Shown here piece after piece: positions 1-8,452 of a stretch of 50,697 bases of DNA. The stretch comes from a virus: IMG/VR virus record IMGVR_UViG_3300010148_003999, positions 1 through 50,697 of that record, one strand, 5' to 3'. The stretch's first letter is position 1. The number at the start of each line of letters is the position of its first letter. Below the pieces are notes generated by a model. That model had not been told where the DNA came from. It saw only the letters and a program-made list of their open reading frames with translations, and made no database searches. Both the position numbers and the translations under genes were made by a program.

Positions 1-773
1 TCTTTAGTAAAAAAATATTCTTTTTTTGCCGTATCTACCCAGAATTTAGCTTCTTCTGGACCAAGTTTCATATCATCTTTAAACTTATAATTCCAAAATA
101 AAGATTTATCTCTTTGGTTTACGTGTTTATAACCAACCTTAGGTATTGTCATAATTGTTGTGTCGTTATATGTAGCACGTAGTAAAAATTCATAATTAAA
201 AGTTAGTTTCATAGAAGATTTAAAACCACCTATTTCTTCAAACTTATCTTTTTTCATTATCATACCACTAACTTGGAAATTTTGGTATTTTAAAAGAGTA
301 TTGTTATCTAGAAATCCTATATCTTCTGAAAAACCCATAGCCCATAAGGCTTCATTGGTAAACCCTAAGAATTGACCTACTTGGTCGGTATCAACAACTA
401 AAGGTAGGAAAATATCTACTTCATTATAGTGTGGTACATACAAATCAAATTGTTTAAACCATATATTAGAATATTCATCATCGTACTCTAGTATAGAAAA
501 TAATTCTGTTTGGCATTTAGATACACCTAAATTAATTTGTCCACAGTATGTGGTATCTTTATCATTATAAATAATTTCAGTATCTATACCAGTAGTATTT
601 TCAAAATTATCCATGTATTCTTTTATTGGATTTTCGTCAGCACAAACTATTAATAGTTTACCTGGCTTTACTTGTGACTGCTCCAAACTCTTAAGTGATT
701 TAGGGAACCAGTTGTTAAAATCATCCGAAACATCATGTACCGGAAGTATAATTGTAATATCTTTACTATTCAT
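1..773 (-). CDS. GT-A glycosyltransferase (GT2-like), 3' end outside window
   Basis: The frame is open from an ATG at 773 to the window edge, so about 257 residues are visible and the C-terminus is missing. It starts MNSKDITIILPVHDVSDDF, the typical first beta strand of a GT2 family enzyme. An LEYDDEYS segment supplies the metal and nucleotide-sugar-binding acidic cluster, and a later GGFKSSMKLTFNYEFLLR stretch resembles the acceptor-side region of GT2 enzymes. It probably transfers a sugar from a nucleotide donor in the cytoplasm. It is the last visible gene of the minus-strand glycan operon, 13 bp after the neighbouring glycosyltransferase. The donor and acceptor cannot be told. Confidence 0.8.
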   Translation of the reverse strand, partial: MNSKDITIILPVHDVSDDFNNWFPKSLKSLEQSQVKPGKLLIVCADENPIKEYMDNFENTTGIDTEIIYNDKDTTYCGQINLGVSKCQTELFSILEYDDEYSNIWFKQFDLYVPHYNEVDIFLPLVVDTDQVGQFLGFTNEALWAMGFSEDIGFLDNNTLLKYQNFQVSGMIMKKDKFEEIGGFKSSMKLTFNYEFLLRATYNDTTIMTIPKVGYKHVNQRDKSLFWNYKFKDDMKLGPEEAKFWVDTAKKEYFFTK

Positions 774-786
774 TTTTTTTTATTTT

Positions 787-1848
787 TTAAGAATTTTCAC
801 CTACTGGTGTAAGTTTATTTATAGAAGCCTCAAATTCTGTAGTCTTTTCATTAAAAATAGACTCAAAGTAATCAACAACTTCTTTACGTTCACTATCCTC
901 TAAAAAATTAGAAGAAGTTTCTTTCATTTTGTCGTATATAGCTACGGGTACAGAATCCTCCAACCAATTCTTTAAGAAACCAGAAGTTATCTCAACCACT
1001 TTAGATTCATCAAAAACCCAAATACCATTACCCTCAGTTAACCAATCAGGTTTCATTATAGGTAAAGCTCCAATACAAGGAGTCCCACATTTCATAGATT
1101 CTAATGGGAAAGTACCAAAACTCGAAATTCTGTCCACCCAAATAGATGCACAAGATTCACCTAATGTTTTAGCAAATTCTTTTCTAGATAAACCTCTCAT
1201 ATCTCTAAATGTAACCCATTTAAATTGTGGGTTTTGTAAATAAAAAGATTTAATAATTTTCATAGTATCACGTTGGTCTCTAGTGTGTACAGCAATCATT
1301 GGTTTTTTTGGTTTTTCACTAGATTTAAAATATTCTGGTATTGAAGGTTCAATTACCGTAGACTCTACTGTTGGAAACAATTTTTTAATATATTCTTTTT
1401 GTGCTTTGGATGTTGTTATACATTTAGTAACACCGTAATTAGTCCAACCAAATCCCGGATTTAAGGTCTCCAAGATATAATCATAAGCTTGACTAAAAAC
1501 TATTTTAGTACATGGCATATTAACTATTTGTTCTAACACATGCCCATATAGTTCTGGTATAACAACTATATCAGCTGGGCCAACTTTTAATTCTCCTTCT
1601 TCTATATTAGCATGTGGTAATTCAGCATATTCTGAACTTAACCATTCTGACACTCCTTTATAATCTTTCTTTTCATATAAGATTTCTGCTTTGTATCCTG
1701 CTTCTCGTAAATATTTTACATACTGATATGTGGTTGCTACTGAAGCAGATGCAGCACCACCAGTATCTTGTGTTAGAAAGTAAATTTTAGATTCTTTGTT
1801 TTTAATTCTTTCTAAACCATTTTGTAATTGAGTCAATTGTTGTTCCAT
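787..1848 (-). CDS. GT-B glycosyltransferase (GT4-like)
   Basis: A 353-residue protein with the two-lobed pattern of GT-B enzymes. The N-terminal lobe opens with KIYFLTQDTGGAASAS (about residues 21-36), a glycine-rich loop followed by a helix. The C-terminal lobe has SSFGTFPLESMKCGTPCIG, matching the donor-binding segment of GT4-type enzymes, where a glutamate contacts the nucleotide sugar. It is slightly shorter than typical GT4 proteins (about 370-400 residues). It lies between a GT2-like gene and two small unknown genes in one transcription direction. Family is moderately sure; substrate unknown. Confidence 0.7.
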   Translation of the reverse strand: MEQQLTQLQNGLERIKNKESKIYFLTQDTGGAASASVATTYQYVKYLREAGYKAEILYEKKDYKGVSEWLSSEYAELPHANIEEGELKVGPADIVVIPELYGHVLEQIVNMPCTKIVFSQAYDYILETLNPGFGWTNYGVTKCITTSKAQKEYIKKLFPTVESTVIEPSIPEYFKSSEKPKKPMIAVHTRDQRDTMKIIKSFYLQNPQFKWVTFRDMRGLSRKEFAKTLGESCASIWVDRISSFGTFPLESMKCGTPCIGALPIMKPDWLTEGNGIWVFDESKVVEITSGFLKNWLEDSVPVAIYDKMKETSSNFLEDSERKEVVDYFESIFNEKTTEFEASINKLTPVGENS

Positions 1849-1854
1849 AGTTAT

Positions 1855-2157
1855 TTATAATTTTTTTATTATGTTATATTTTATTAGGGTATTTATAGCT
1901 ATCTTAGAGGAGACAGGTAATTTATTTAATGATATTACACCTAAATTATCATCTATATCATCTACCGTATTACAAACAGTATCTAACATTAATTTAAAAA
2001 ATTCAAACTTAGGTAAATTAAGTTCTAATTTTTCTTTTCCATCTTCAGTCAGTGTAAGCATATCTACATTATTTAGTAATTCATCTATATCTAAATATAG
2101 ATTTTCGTTACCTATATTAAGTTTTAAATTACTTATTGTATTTCTTTTATTTGCCAT
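1855..2157 (-). CDS. Small hypothetical protein
   Basis: A 100-residue protein that I do not recognise. It is rich in Leu, Asn and Asp, has no membrane segment or cysteine cluster, and ends in a basic hydrophobic tail (NTLIKYNIIKKL). Its start overlaps the end of the upstream 192-residue gene by 25 bp, suggesting translational coupling. It ends 6 bp before the GT4-like gene starts. An opposite-strand frame over the same bases looks like a shadow because this frame fits the operon. Confidence 0.55.
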   Translation of the reverse strand: MANKRNTISNLKLNIGNENLYLDIDELLNNVDMLTLTEDGKEKLELNLPKFEFFKLMLDTVCNTVDDIDDNLGVISLNKLPVSSKIAINTLIKYNIIKKL

Positions 2158-2711
2158 AAATTTTCGACATTTAAAGAGTCTAACTCTTTTATACTATTTA
2201 TTCTTAAATCACAATCATAAGAAGTGTTATAAGATTGGTCAATAATTATTAATTTTTTATCTTTTGGTTTTGATTCTATAACATCTATATCACTTGTTAT
2301 AAACACATTAGTGTCTTCCCATAAGTCATTTAAATTTTCAGTGTTATAAAATAATATTTCATCACAGACTAAACCATATTTTGCTAAAAACCAGAGAGTA
2401 GCCGATTTACCTCTACCCAAATCATCACTAACAATTCTTAACTTATAATTAACAGGTATTTCTTTATACAACTCAACTAAATGAGAAACAACACCATTCA
2501 TCATTTCTTTAGCCTGTCCAAATATTTCCATAGGAGCTTCTTCATATAAGAAATTATATAACTCATCTTCATTATTAAAATGTGTATATTGCATAAGATT
2601 GGGTGTTAAAACCTCAGACTTAACTTCTTTGTCTTCATATTTTTCATAAACCTCCTCAAATTTCAAAAGGACATTTCTTAACACACCATTTATATTAACA
2701 CTAATTTTCAT
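2133..2711 (-). CDS. Hypothetical protein, possibly HAD-like C-terminal half
   Basis: A 192-residue protein. The N-terminal half (1-95) is charged and unrecognised. The C-terminal half runs SDDLGRGKSATLWFLAKYG, then FYNTENLNDLWEDTNVFITSD, then KPKDKKLIIIDQSYN. That order (motif, helix, TD/SD strand, K-P then a strand) resembles phage HAD-like nucleotidase remnants, but the DxD nucleophile motif is not obvious, so it may be inactive or a different fold. It lies 21 bp after phoH and overlaps the next gene, so it belongs to the same transcript. Function unknown. Confidence 0.5.
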   Translation of the reverse strand: MKISVNINGVLRNVLLKFEEVYEKYEDKEVKSEVLTPNLMQYTHFNNEDELYNFLYEEAPMEIFGQAKEMMNGVVSHLVELYKEIPVNYKLRIVSDDLGRGKSATLWFLAKYGLVCDEILFYNTENLNDLWEDTNVFITSDIDVIESKPKDKKLIIIDQSYNTSYDCDLRINSIKELDSLNVENLWQIKEIQ

Positions 2712-2732
2712 ATTTAAAACTAATTACAAATA

Positions 2733-3470
2733 TTATTTTTGTAAAGAATCAAAAACTCTTTCTATTTTTGCTATTAAAGGATTTCTAACTACGTCTGATT
2801 TATTAAATTGTACACAACCAATTTCTTCTATGTCCATAAAATGGTCCATTAGAAAAGTTAACCCATTACCCCCTCTAGAATCTTGTTGTCTTTCATCACC
2901 TAAAAATATCATTTTAGAATCTTTACCTAAACGAGTCATAATAGTTCTTATGTTTTCTCTAGAAATATTTTGTGCTTCATCTATAATAATAATTGACCTA
3001 TCTAAATTAATACCCCTCATATAAGCGATAGGTAATTCTTCTATAGTTTTTAATTCTCTAAGTCTAGAGGTTATAGCTTGTCCCACTAACTTTTCAAAAT
3101 TGTGAACAAATGAAAACATAAAAGGTTCCATTTTTTCTCTTAAACCCCCTTTTAAAAAACCAATTTCTTCATTTTTTAAAGTTGTTACCGATTTTACAAT
3201 AACAATCTTTTTATATTTAGCGTAACGTTTAATTAATTTTAATGCTTCAGCACAAGCTAAATAAGTTTTACCGGTTCCAGCTGGTCCAGAACAAATAATA
3301 ACTTCTTTTTCTTTTATAGCATTTACTAAAGCTTTTTGATTTTCAGTTTTACATTTGACGTTGACTGTCATAGTATCTGAAATTCTTTTTTCTTCAGTAT
3401 TATTTTGGTAAATCCATTCTTCTACCTCCATTTGTTCTTCTCTACTTAATTTTTTAGTTCTTCTTCCCAT
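2733..3470 (-). CDS. phoH: PhoH-like ATPase
   Basis: A 245-residue P-loop ATPase. Walker A is GPAGTGKT (residues 62-69) and Walker B is SIIIIDEAQN in the second half, followed by a sensor-like segment MIFLGDERQQDSRGGNG. The order and the Q-motif-like lead (TENQKALVNAI) match PhoH, a family common in large phages and related to helicase superfamily 1 cores. Host PhoH is often linked to phosphate starvation; the role in phages is unresolved and may concern RNA or nucleotide metabolism. It is about the usual length for phage PhoH. It sits unexpectedly inside the glycan operon, 18 bp after the fucose-synthase-like gene. Confidence 0.92.
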   Translation of the reverse strand: MGRRTKKLSREEQMEVEEWIYQNNTEEKRISDTMTVNVKCKTENQKALVNAIKEKEVIICSGPAGTGKTYLACAEALKLIKRYAKYKKIVIVKSVTTLKNEEIGFLKGGLREKMEPFMFSFVHNFEKLVGQAITSRLRELKTIEELPIAYMRGINLDRSIIIIDEAQNISRENIRTIMTRLGKDSKMIFLGDERQQDSRGGNGLTFLMDHFMDIEEIGCVQFNKSDVVRNPLIAKIERVFDSLQK

Positions 3471-3488
3471 TATTAATAATTAAAATTT

Positions 3489-4439
3489 TTATTTTCTTGA
3501 TGATTCATAGTTTTTTATAAACCATCTAATTGTTTTCTCTAATCCAATTTCTATACTGGTAAATTTAAAATCAGGTAAATAGGATAATAATTTACTATTA
3601 TCACTAGGTTTTCTAAATTGTCCGTCAGGTTTGTCATCTTGCCAAACCACATCACCTTTAAAATCCATATACTTCACAATTAAATTTACCACCTCCCCGA
3701 TTGATACTTCTTCAGAAGTTGATAGTATAATCGGTTCTTCTTCGTCATAATTTTCTAATACCCATTCGGTTAATCTACCCACATCTTCCGAATAAATAAA
3801 TTCTCTTAGTGGTTTTCCAGACCCCCAAACCTTAAAATCTTCATTATTTTTTTTAGCTAAATAACATTTATGTATTAATGAGGGTATTACATGCCCATTT
3901 TTTAAATTAAAATTATCGTTTGGACCATATATATTTGTAGGTATTACTGATACGTAATTTAAACCATATTGTTCTCTATAAGCTCTTAATTGTATATCAG
4001 CCATTCTTTTCGCGTAAGCGTAAGGGTAATTGGAGTCATGTGGTTCACCTAAGTGAATCTTTTTTTCTGTTAGTGGGTATTTGACATTTGCGGGAAAAAC
4101 ACAAGTAGATAAAAAAGAAACAAGCTTTTTAACACCATACTTTCTACAGGACTCAATTACATTAGTATTAATCATTATATTGTCGTAGAAAAATTCACCT
4201 TTAAAATTCATATTACCACCTAAACCACCTACCTTTCCAGCACAATGAATCACATTTAAAGGTTTATTTTTAAAAAATAACTCATCACAAATTTCAGGAT
4301 TTCTCAAATCAAATTCACTACCAACCCTTAAATCACAATTAATAGTAGAACCAACTAAACCATTACCACCAGTCACCATTAACTTAGGTCTGGGAACATG
4401 AACCTCACCTACATCTAATATTTCTAAACTACTTTTCAT
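3489..4439 (-). CDS. fcl: GDP-L-fucose synthase-like epimerase/reductase
   Basis: A short-chain dehydrogenase-type enzyme expected to convert GDP-4-keto-6-deoxymannose to GDP-L-fucose by 3,5-epimerisation and NADPH-dependent reduction. The NADP-binding motif is TGGNGLVGS (residues 23-31). Catalytic residues appear as Ser111 and Cys113 in FLSTCVFP, and as Tyr140 and Lys144 in YPYAYAKRM. Segments such as DNFNLKNGHVIPSLIHK and KPLREFIYSEDVGR closely recall the animal FX/TSTA3 type. The start overlaps the end of gmd by 11 bp; an internal ATG at 4376 would remove a 20-residue leader. Because a ColD-like dehydratase is nearby, a ColC-like role in making GDP-colitose is an alternative. Confidence 0.85.
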   Translation of the reverse strand: MKSSLEILDVGEVHVPRPKLMVTGGNGLVGSTINCDLRVGSEFDLRNPEICDELFFKNKPLNVIHCAGKVGGLGGNMNFKGEFFYDNIMINTNVIESCRKYGVKKLVSFLSTCVFPANVKYPLTEKKIHLGEPHDSNYPYAYAKRMADIQLRAYREQYGLNYVSVIPTNIYGPNDNFNLKNGHVIPSLIHKCYLAKKNNEDFKVWGSGKPLREFIYSEDVGRLTEWVLENYDEEEPIILSTSEEVSIGEVVNLIVKYMDFKGDVVWQDDKPDGQFRKPSDNSKLLSYLPDFKFTSIEIGLEKTIRWFIKNYESSRK

Positions 4440-5403
4440 AATATTCTAACCAATATTCAATCATCTCATCCATCATACCTTCAAAAGTGTATTTAGGTTT
4501 CCAGGATAAAACGTCTTTTATTTTTGAACAGTCACCTTTTAAGTGCTTTAACTCTTCAGGTCTTAAATATTTATTGTCTATGACAACATATTTTTCCCAA
4601 TCTAACTCTAAAGATGAAAAAACATACTCAACTAAATCCTTTACTGTATGCGATATTCCAGTAGAACAAACAAAATCTTCTGATTTATTATGTTGTAACA
4701 TTAACCACATAGCTTCTACATAATCTTTTGCGTGTCCCCAATCTCTACTAGCTTCTAAATTACCTAATTTTAATTCATTAGATAAACCTAATTTTATTTT
4801 TACAGCTTCTTTAGCGACTTTATTAGTTACAAAATTAATACCTCTTCTAGGTGACTCGTGATTAAATAATATTCCATTAGAAATAAACATGTTATAAGAG
4901 TTTCTATAATTTCTACAAATATTATAAGAAAATACTTTTGCACAACCATAAGGGGATACTGGATTCATGGGAGTCGACTCTCTTTGAAAACCATCGTCGT
5001 CTATATTGTTACCAAACATTTCTGAACTACTTGCTTGATAAATTTTAATTTTTTTGTTTGTTAACCTTACAGCTTCCAACACATTTAAAGTACCTAAACC
5101 AGTTACTTGTGAGGTATATATTGGTTGGTCAAAACTAATTCTAACATGTGACTGTGCTGCCAAATTATAAATTTCATCTGGTTTAGATTTTTGTATAACA
5201 CTAATTATAGAAGACAAATCTGTAAGGTCACCATAAACTAAATTTAATTTTTTAAATACACTATCCGGTATCCTAGCAGTTTGATTTTCAGCTACAGAAT
5301 TTCTTTTTAGAATACCCCAAACTTTATATCCCTTACTTAATAATAATTCTGATAAGTAAGAACCATCTTGACCATTTATTCCTGTTATTAGTGCTGTTTT
5401 CAT
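4429..5403 (-). CDS. gmd: GDP-mannose 4,6-dehydratase
   Basis: Makes GDP-4-keto-6-deoxy-D-mannose from GDP-D-mannose, the branch-point sugar for fucose, perosamine, rhamnose and colitose. The NADP loop is TGINGQDGSYL (residues 7-17). The catalytic Ser127-Glu128 pair lies in ASSSEMFG, and Tyr152 with Lys156 in SPYGCAKVFSY. The segment ILFNHESPRRG is a strong Gmd signature. At 324 residues it is somewhat shorter than the Escherichia coli enzyme (about 370). Its start overlaps the Nudix gene by 4 bp (ATGA) and its end overlaps fcl, so gmd, fcl and the Nudix gene are probably translated together. Confidence 0.93.
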   Translation of the reverse strand: MKTALITGINGQDGSYLSELLLSKGYKVWGILKRNSVAENQTARIPDSVFKKLNLVYGDLTDLSSIISVIQKSKPDEIYNLAAQSHVRISFDQPIYTSQVTGLGTLNVLEAVRLTNKKIKIYQASSSEMFGNNIDDDGFQRESTPMNPVSPYGCAKVFSYNICRNYRNSYNMFISNGILFNHESPRRGINFVTNKVAKEAVKIKLGLSNELKLGNLEASRDWGHAKDYVEAMWLMLQHNKSEDFVCSTGISHTVKDLVEYVFSSLELDWEKYVVIDNKYLRPEELKHLKGDCSKIKDVLSWKPKYTFEGMMDEMIEYWLEYYEK

Positions 5404-5840
5404 TTAATTAATTTTTTAAAAATATTTTTTATTACTAAATGTGAATCTTTAGGAGCCTCCTTAAACCATCCCCATTTTTTGTGTTCATTATTTAATGATA
5501 ACTTACCATTTTTTATTTTTAAAGTAAAACATACATTAATTGTGTGTACAGGAATGTTACTTGGTCCTGTTTTAAAGTTTGTTTGGGTGATATCTAACAT
5601 TTCTATCACTTCACAAATTAAACCTGTTTCTTCTTTTACCTTTCTAATTATTGCTTCCTCTAATTTTTCACCCTTAAGTAGTCTTCCTCCAGGAAACCAC
5701 CATTTATTTTTTTCTGGCTCATTATCTCTTAATAATAACAATACACCACTATCATTTTCTATAATTCCATCTACACAAACTATAGGTATAGAATCTATAA
5801 TTTTGTCATATAGGTTTTGGGGTATAAAGTTAATACTCAT
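5400..5840 (-). CDS. Nudix hydrolase, GDP-mannose mannosyl hydrolase-like
   Basis: A 146-residue Nudix protein. The Nudix box runs from PGGRLLKGEKLEEAI through VKEETGL (about residues 70-95). It fits G-x5-E-x7-R-x-x-x-E-E-x-G but has Lys where the glutamate after Arg usually is. The leader IPIVCVDGIIENDSG followed by WWFPGGR is typical of GDP-mannose mannosyl hydrolases (Gmm), which cleave GDP-mannose to GDP and mannose and often lie beside gmd. It overlaps gmd by 4 bp and the upstream aminotransferase-fold gene by 1 bp. It may tune the GDP-mannose pool; another nucleotide-sugar substrate is possible. Confidence 0.78.
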   Translation of the reverse strand: MSINFIPQNLYDKIIDSIPIVCVDGIIENDSGVLLLLRDNEPEKNKWWFPGGRLLKGEKLEEAIIRKVKEETGLICEVIEMLDITQTNFKTGPSNIPVHTINVCFTLKIKNGKLSLNNEHKKWGWFKEAPKDSHLVIKNIFKKLIK

Positions 5841-6994
5841 TAGACTGTTGAGTTTAAAACTTCACAAATCTTTTTTATTTCGTCAGTATTCATTTCATGG
5901 TTATTTGGTAAGTATAGACCATTCTCGTCGATATCGTCCACATTTGGTAATTTCGCCAAATTAAATTTATTAAACCAATAAGGTTGTTTACCTAAAGAAC
6001 CAGCTAATAAAGGTCTATTTTCTATATTATTTTCATTTAAAATTTTTACTATATTATCTCTATTTTTATGTATTATAGGGAAAGCAAAATTAGAAATATA
6101 GTCTGATTCTCTAAGTTTAGGTTTCCAGAAAGAATCATCTAATAACTCATAGTATAATTTAAAGTTACTGTTTCGATTTTCTACCACCATAGGTAATTTT
6201 TCTAATTGGCCTATCCCTAAAAAAGCTTGTAAGTCTGTAGACCTAAGATTAAATCCAGTGTGGTAAAAAGTGTATTGAGCATTAAATTCATCAATATCAT
6301 ACTCCTTACGCAATTTTTTTTGTACATCTAAATCCATATCCCTATCCCAACCATGACTTCTAAGGGACTTTAATAAATTAGCAAATTTATCGTCGTTAGT
6401 GCAAACAATACCACCTTCAATAGTAGAAATATGGTGTCCAAAATATGTAGAAAATGTAGACATCAGACCAAAAGAACCTAATTTTTTGTTATTAAATGTT
6501 GAACCTAGAGACTCACAAGCATCCTCTATTAAAACAACATTATATTTTTCACATAGGTTCATTATTTTATCCATTTGAGGCACCAATCCTAGTATAGGTA
6601 CAACCATCATACACTTAGGTTTTTTATCTTTAATTAAACACTCTAAATGGTTTAAATCAACAGATAAATCCTCTTTGTTACAATCACACAAAATAGGATT
6701 AAGTCCAAATTGTATAGCTGGAGCTAAACTAGTAGACCAGGACAGTGACGGTATAATAATATCATCACCTATCTTTAAAATACCAGATTCTATCAAAGCA
6801 TAAACCATAATCAAATTAGCTGAAGAACCAGAATTAACAAATATAGAATGTTTAACACCCATAAATTTAGACCATAAACGCTCAAACTCTATCGTTAAAT
6901 CACCCTTAGTTAATCTAGGATATGTTTTTAACCACTCTATTAATTTGTCTATATCTTTTTTATCTATTGTATTTTTAACTAAAGGTATATTCAT
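5840..6994 (-). CDS. ColD-type PLP-dependent GDP-sugar 3-dehydratase
   Basis: A 384-residue DegT/DnrJ-fold protein. The PLP-phosphate and ring contacts are visible (NSGSSAN at 54-60; EDACESLGS at 157-165). Where aminotransferases have the PLP lysine, it reads TYFGHHISTIEGG, with histidines at 187-188. A histidine here marks 3-dehydratases such as ColD (GDP-4-keto-6-deoxymannose 3-dehydratase) and RfbH; E. coli ColD uses His188. The length also fits ColD (about 388) better than RfbH (about 437). The likely reaction removes the 3-hydroxyl from the Gmd product, leading to a 3,6-dideoxyhexose such as colitose. It shares a 1 bp overlap with each neighbour (stop and start codons). Confidence 0.8.
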   Translation of the reverse strand: MNIPLVKNTIDKKDIDKLIEWLKTYPRLTKGDLTIEFERLWSKFMGVKHSIFVNSGSSANLIMVYALIESGILKIGDDIIIPSLSWSTSLAPAIQFGLNPILCDCNKEDLSVDLNHLECLIKDKKPKCMMVVPILGLVPQMDKIMNLCEKYNVVLIEDACESLGSTFNNKKLGSFGLMSTFSTYFGHHISTIEGGIVCTNDDKFANLLKSLRSHGWDRDMDLDVQKKLRKEYDIDEFNAQYTFYHTGFNLRSTDLQAFLGIGQLEKLPMVVENRNSNFKLYYELLDDSFWKPKLRESDYISNFAFPIIHKNRDNIVKILNENNIENRPLLAGSLGKQPYWFNKFNLAKLPNVDDIDENGLYLPNNHEMNTDEIKKICEVLNSTV

Positions 6995-8091
6995 TATTTT
7001 TTAAAAAAATTTTTAATATTTTTTATTATATAATCTTGTTCATCATCTGTTAGATTATAACTTGACGGTAGTGATAATCCACGTTCATACATCTCTTTAC
7101 TAATATCAAAAGACCCACTAGTATCTATAATTCCTTTATAACAAGGTTGTAGATTTAAAGGATAAAAGAAAAATCTAGTCTGAATGCCTTTTTCTAAAAG
7201 ATAGTCAGAAAGTTCTGTTTTGTAACTAGTTAATAAGGATGTAAACCAATGAACAGGTCTTATAGATTTATTAAAATCAAAGAATTTTAAGTCCCCCACC
7301 CCAGATAATTCTTTTTTATATTTCTGATGACAGGTATTTTTTCTTTCTATTATTTTTTCTAATTTTTCCATTTGAGATATTCCTATAGCTGCTTGCATTT
7401 CTGTAAAAGAAAAATTATAACCTATGTGTTCATGTTCAAATATTCCCTTCCTGTCCCTACCGTGATTTTTTAATCGGTAACATTTTTTCGCTATTTCATC
7501 GTCATTTGTTAAAACAACACCACCCTCTCCACAAGTAATAGTCTTATTACCATAATATGATAATATTCCACAATCCCCAAAAGTACCAACATGTTTATTG
7601 TTTAAAAAAACCCCGACACCTTGAGCTGCATCTTCTAAAACTTTTAAATTATATTTTTTAGCTATTTCCATTATCTTATCCATATCAGCACTTTGACCGT
7701 ATAGATGTACAGGCATTATAACTTTAGTTTTTTTAGTTATACATTTTTCTAATTCTTCTGGGTCTAAACAAAGGGTGTCTTTAGTAACTTCACATAAAAC
7801 CGGAACACCATTTGCCATTAAAACAGCATTTGAACTCGCTATAAAAGTTAAGTTAGGCACTATCACTTCATCACCAGACTCAAGACCTAAAGCTAGTAAA
7901 CAAGAATATAAAGCCATGGTACCGTTAGTCATAGCAATAGCATGTTTAGAACCAGTATGGTTCCTTACGACACCCTCAAACTCTTTAGTGAGTTCATGTT
8001 CTACTACATAAGTAGAATCTATAACTCTTTTTAAGTGTTTTAGTTCATTATTATCTATCCAGGGTTCAATTTGCGGAATAAAGTCCCTCAT
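6994..8091 (-). CDS. GDP-perosamine synthase-like aminotransferase
   Basis: A 365-residue DegT/DnrJ/EryC1/StrS aminotransferase. It keeps the PLP lysine: Lys183 in SYYGNKTITCGEGG. EDAAQGVG (153-160) provides the ring-stacking and pyridine-nitrogen aspartate, and TNGTMAL (55-61) the phosphate loop. The FYGNKT(I/V)T-GEGG form is typical of GDP-perosamine synthase, which converts GDP-4-keto-6-deoxymannose to GDP-perosamine using glutamate. Location beside gmd supports this; other 4-amino or 3-amino sugars remain possible. It touches the ColD-like gene at one base and overlaps the upstream 128-residue gene by 26 bp. Confidence 0.82.
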   Translation of the reverse strand: MRDFIPQIEPWIDNNELKHLKRVIDSTYVVEHELTKEFEGVVRNHTGSKHAIAMTNGTMALYSCLLALGLESGDEVIVPNLTFIASSNAVLMANGVPVLCEVTKDTLCLDPEELEKCITKKTKVIMPVHLYGQSADMDKIMEIAKKYNLKVLEDAAQGVGVFLNNKHVGTFGDCGILSYYGNKTITCGEGGVVLTNDDEIAKKCYRLKNHGRDRKGIFEHEHIGYNFSFTEMQAAIGISQMEKLEKIIERKNTCHQKYKKELSGVGDLKFFDFNKSIRPVHWFTSLLTSYKTELSDYLLEKGIQTRFFFYPLNLQPCYKGIIDTSGSFDISKEMYERGLSLPSSYNLTDDEQDYIIKNIKNFFKK

Positions 8092-8452
8092 ATGATTTTT
8101 GCTCTTTAATGTTAGACTGACACACGTTATTTATTTCATTTTTAACTAAAAATCTTTCATCATTTAATTTAGCATCCAATCTAGCACATTTTATAAACTC
8201 CTCATCAAACAAGTCTTTATTTTCTCTATCTCGTATAACGTCTTCAGCATCCCATAATTTTAAATTAACATCTTTAAGTTTTTGTATTAATTTTTCAGGG
8301 ACTAAAATTTTAGAATTTTTTAGAGTAGACTCAAGAATAGTTAATTCTTTTTCTACATGTTCTAATTTTAATTCGTCTGATATTTTTTCTTTTTTAATTT
8401 GTAAAATAGTTATCTTATCTACTACTTCACCTATTGATACTTCTATTTTCAT
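8066..8452 (-). CDS. Small coiled-coil protein, DUF6165-like
   Basis: A 128-residue, strongly helical, charged protein. It begins MKIEVSIGEVVDKITILQIK, which I associate with the DUF6165 family, found beside glycosyltransferases and of unknown function. The middle (about 20-110) is heptad-like and rich in Lys and Glu. It overlaps the upstream glycosyltransferase by 4 bp and the downstream aminotransferase by 26 bp, so it is embedded in the sugar pathway. A structural or accessory role is plausible but unproven; family assignment is from memory of the N-terminal motif. Confidence 0.65.
   Translation of the reverse strand: MKIEVSIGEVVDKITILQIKKEKISDELKLEHVEKELTILESTLKNSKILVPEKLIQKLKDVNLKLWDAEDVIRDRENKDLFDEEFIKCARLDAKLNDERFLVKNEINNVCQSNIKEQKSYEGLYSAN

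Noticed and set aside
613-1243. Plus-strand frames opposite the first two glycosyltransferases
   Set aside because: They are antisense to clear GT genes with good motifs and lack a promoter.
1857-1878. TATTTATA read on the plus strand near 1855
   Set aside because: It points antisense to the nearest genes and is explained by AT-rich sequence, so it was not counted as a late element.
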